Shown: piece after piece, positions 21,562 to 21,758 of the stretch
How the letters are laid out: each line of letters opens with the position of its first letter
Position numbering within the stretch: the stretch's first letter is position 1
The notes under the pieces: generated by a model
Told to the model about the DNA's origin: nothing
Databases searched by the model: none
Seen by the model: the letters and a program-made list of their open reading frames with translations, nothing else
From: CAYRPN01 sp964426135
Lineage (GTDB): Bacteria; Planctomycetota; Phycisphaerae; Phycisphaerales; Phycisphaeraceae
Assembly (NCBI GenBank): GCA_964426135.1
Contig: CAYRPN010000103.1
Span: forward strand, 1 to 21,758
Length of the DNA: 21,758 bases
Direction: 5' to 3'
Translations under genes and position numbers: made by a program

Positions 21562-21758
21562 GTCAGAGCCGGAGTCTGTGACTCCGCTTCGCCGAGCCGG
21601 ATCGAATCCGGCGAGGCGAAACTCGGCGCAGCGGACGCACATTCAACCGGCAATGCAAGGCGCGAGTTCGGTTTGAAGCGGCATTGAGCCGCTTCAAACC
21701 GACCGGAGTCACAGACTCCGGCTCTGACGATACAGCGGAGTCACAGACTCCGGCTCTG
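21562..21758. repeat. Cluster of REP-like repeats and nested palindromes
   Basis: A 25-bp unit, with a core CGGAGTC-TGT-GACTCCG hairpin beside CAGAGC, lies at 21562-21586. It is perfectly inverted at 21704-21728, and 23 bases of it recur at 21736-21758, cut by the window edge. Between them are a hairpin at 21588-21620 (TTCGCC-GA-GCCGGAT around CGA, symmetric GA mismatches) and a perfect 14-bp palindrome at 21669-21701 with loop ATTGA. Bases 21406-21561 show no gene. The cluster resembles a REPIN or small palindromic mobile unit. Confidence 0.8.

Noticed and set aside
21386..21676. 96-codon plus-strand open frame after the second PEP-CTERM gene
   Set aside because: It starts within the terminator and runs through REP-like palindromes; the translation has no motif.

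Overview
The window looks like chromosome from a GC-rich, Gram-negative-type bacterium. A planctomycete, perhaps of the Phycisphaerae, fits best, but this is inference from gene content, not from a marker gene. The pointers are two secreted proteins with PEP-CTERM sorting tails, a full apolipoprotein N-acyltransferase, a partner-switching kinase/STAS pair, a MoxR-type ATPase with a separate VWA protein, several host genes without a Shine-Dalgarno sequence, and many REP-like hairpins and low-complexity repeats between genes.

Left host region (1-10196). A metallo-beta-lactamase-fold hydrolase and a VWA protein lie on the minus strand. The VWA gene is divergent from a short-chain dehydrogenase followed by a PilT-like ATPase. 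Then come, all minus strand, a YkgJ-type cysteine-cluster protein, apolipoprotein N-acyltransferase (lnt), a STAS anti-sigma antagonist, an HATPase anti-sigma kinase and a small HEAT-repeat envelope protein. A MoxR/magnesium-chelatase-like AAA+ ATPase reads rightwards towards a tRNA-Asp(GTC) gene. A 164-bp REPIN-like element sits between the YkgJ gene and lnt.

Integrated element (10224-17618). The 3' part of tRNA-Asp and its terminator form an 83-bp perfect direct repeat with a second copy 7312 bp downstream. This marks an element integrated at the tRNA gene. All eight of its recognisable genes are on the minus strand: tyrosine integrase, a 211-aa HTH-like protein, an AlpA-like HTH protein, an 82-aa unknown, a 782-aa CHC2-TOPRIM-SF3 primase-helicase, a 99-aa unknown, a 295-aa coiled-coil unknown, and a freestanding FtsH(M41)-like peptidase domain protein. 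A hairpin terminator closes the array. Clustered CGGGGCTAC repeats spaced 10-11 bp lie near both ends and look like integrase arm sites. No capsid, portal, terminase or conjugation gene is visible, so the element resembles a phage satellite or a minimal integrative plasmid. This is the best candidate for an undescribed system in the window.

Right host region (17619-21758). It holds an exported protein with several CxxC pairs and two PEP-CTERM proteins. Both PEP-CTERM genes end in nearly the same 85-bp segment (end of the coding sequence plus terminator). The window closes in a cluster of palindromes and REP-like repeats with no gene.
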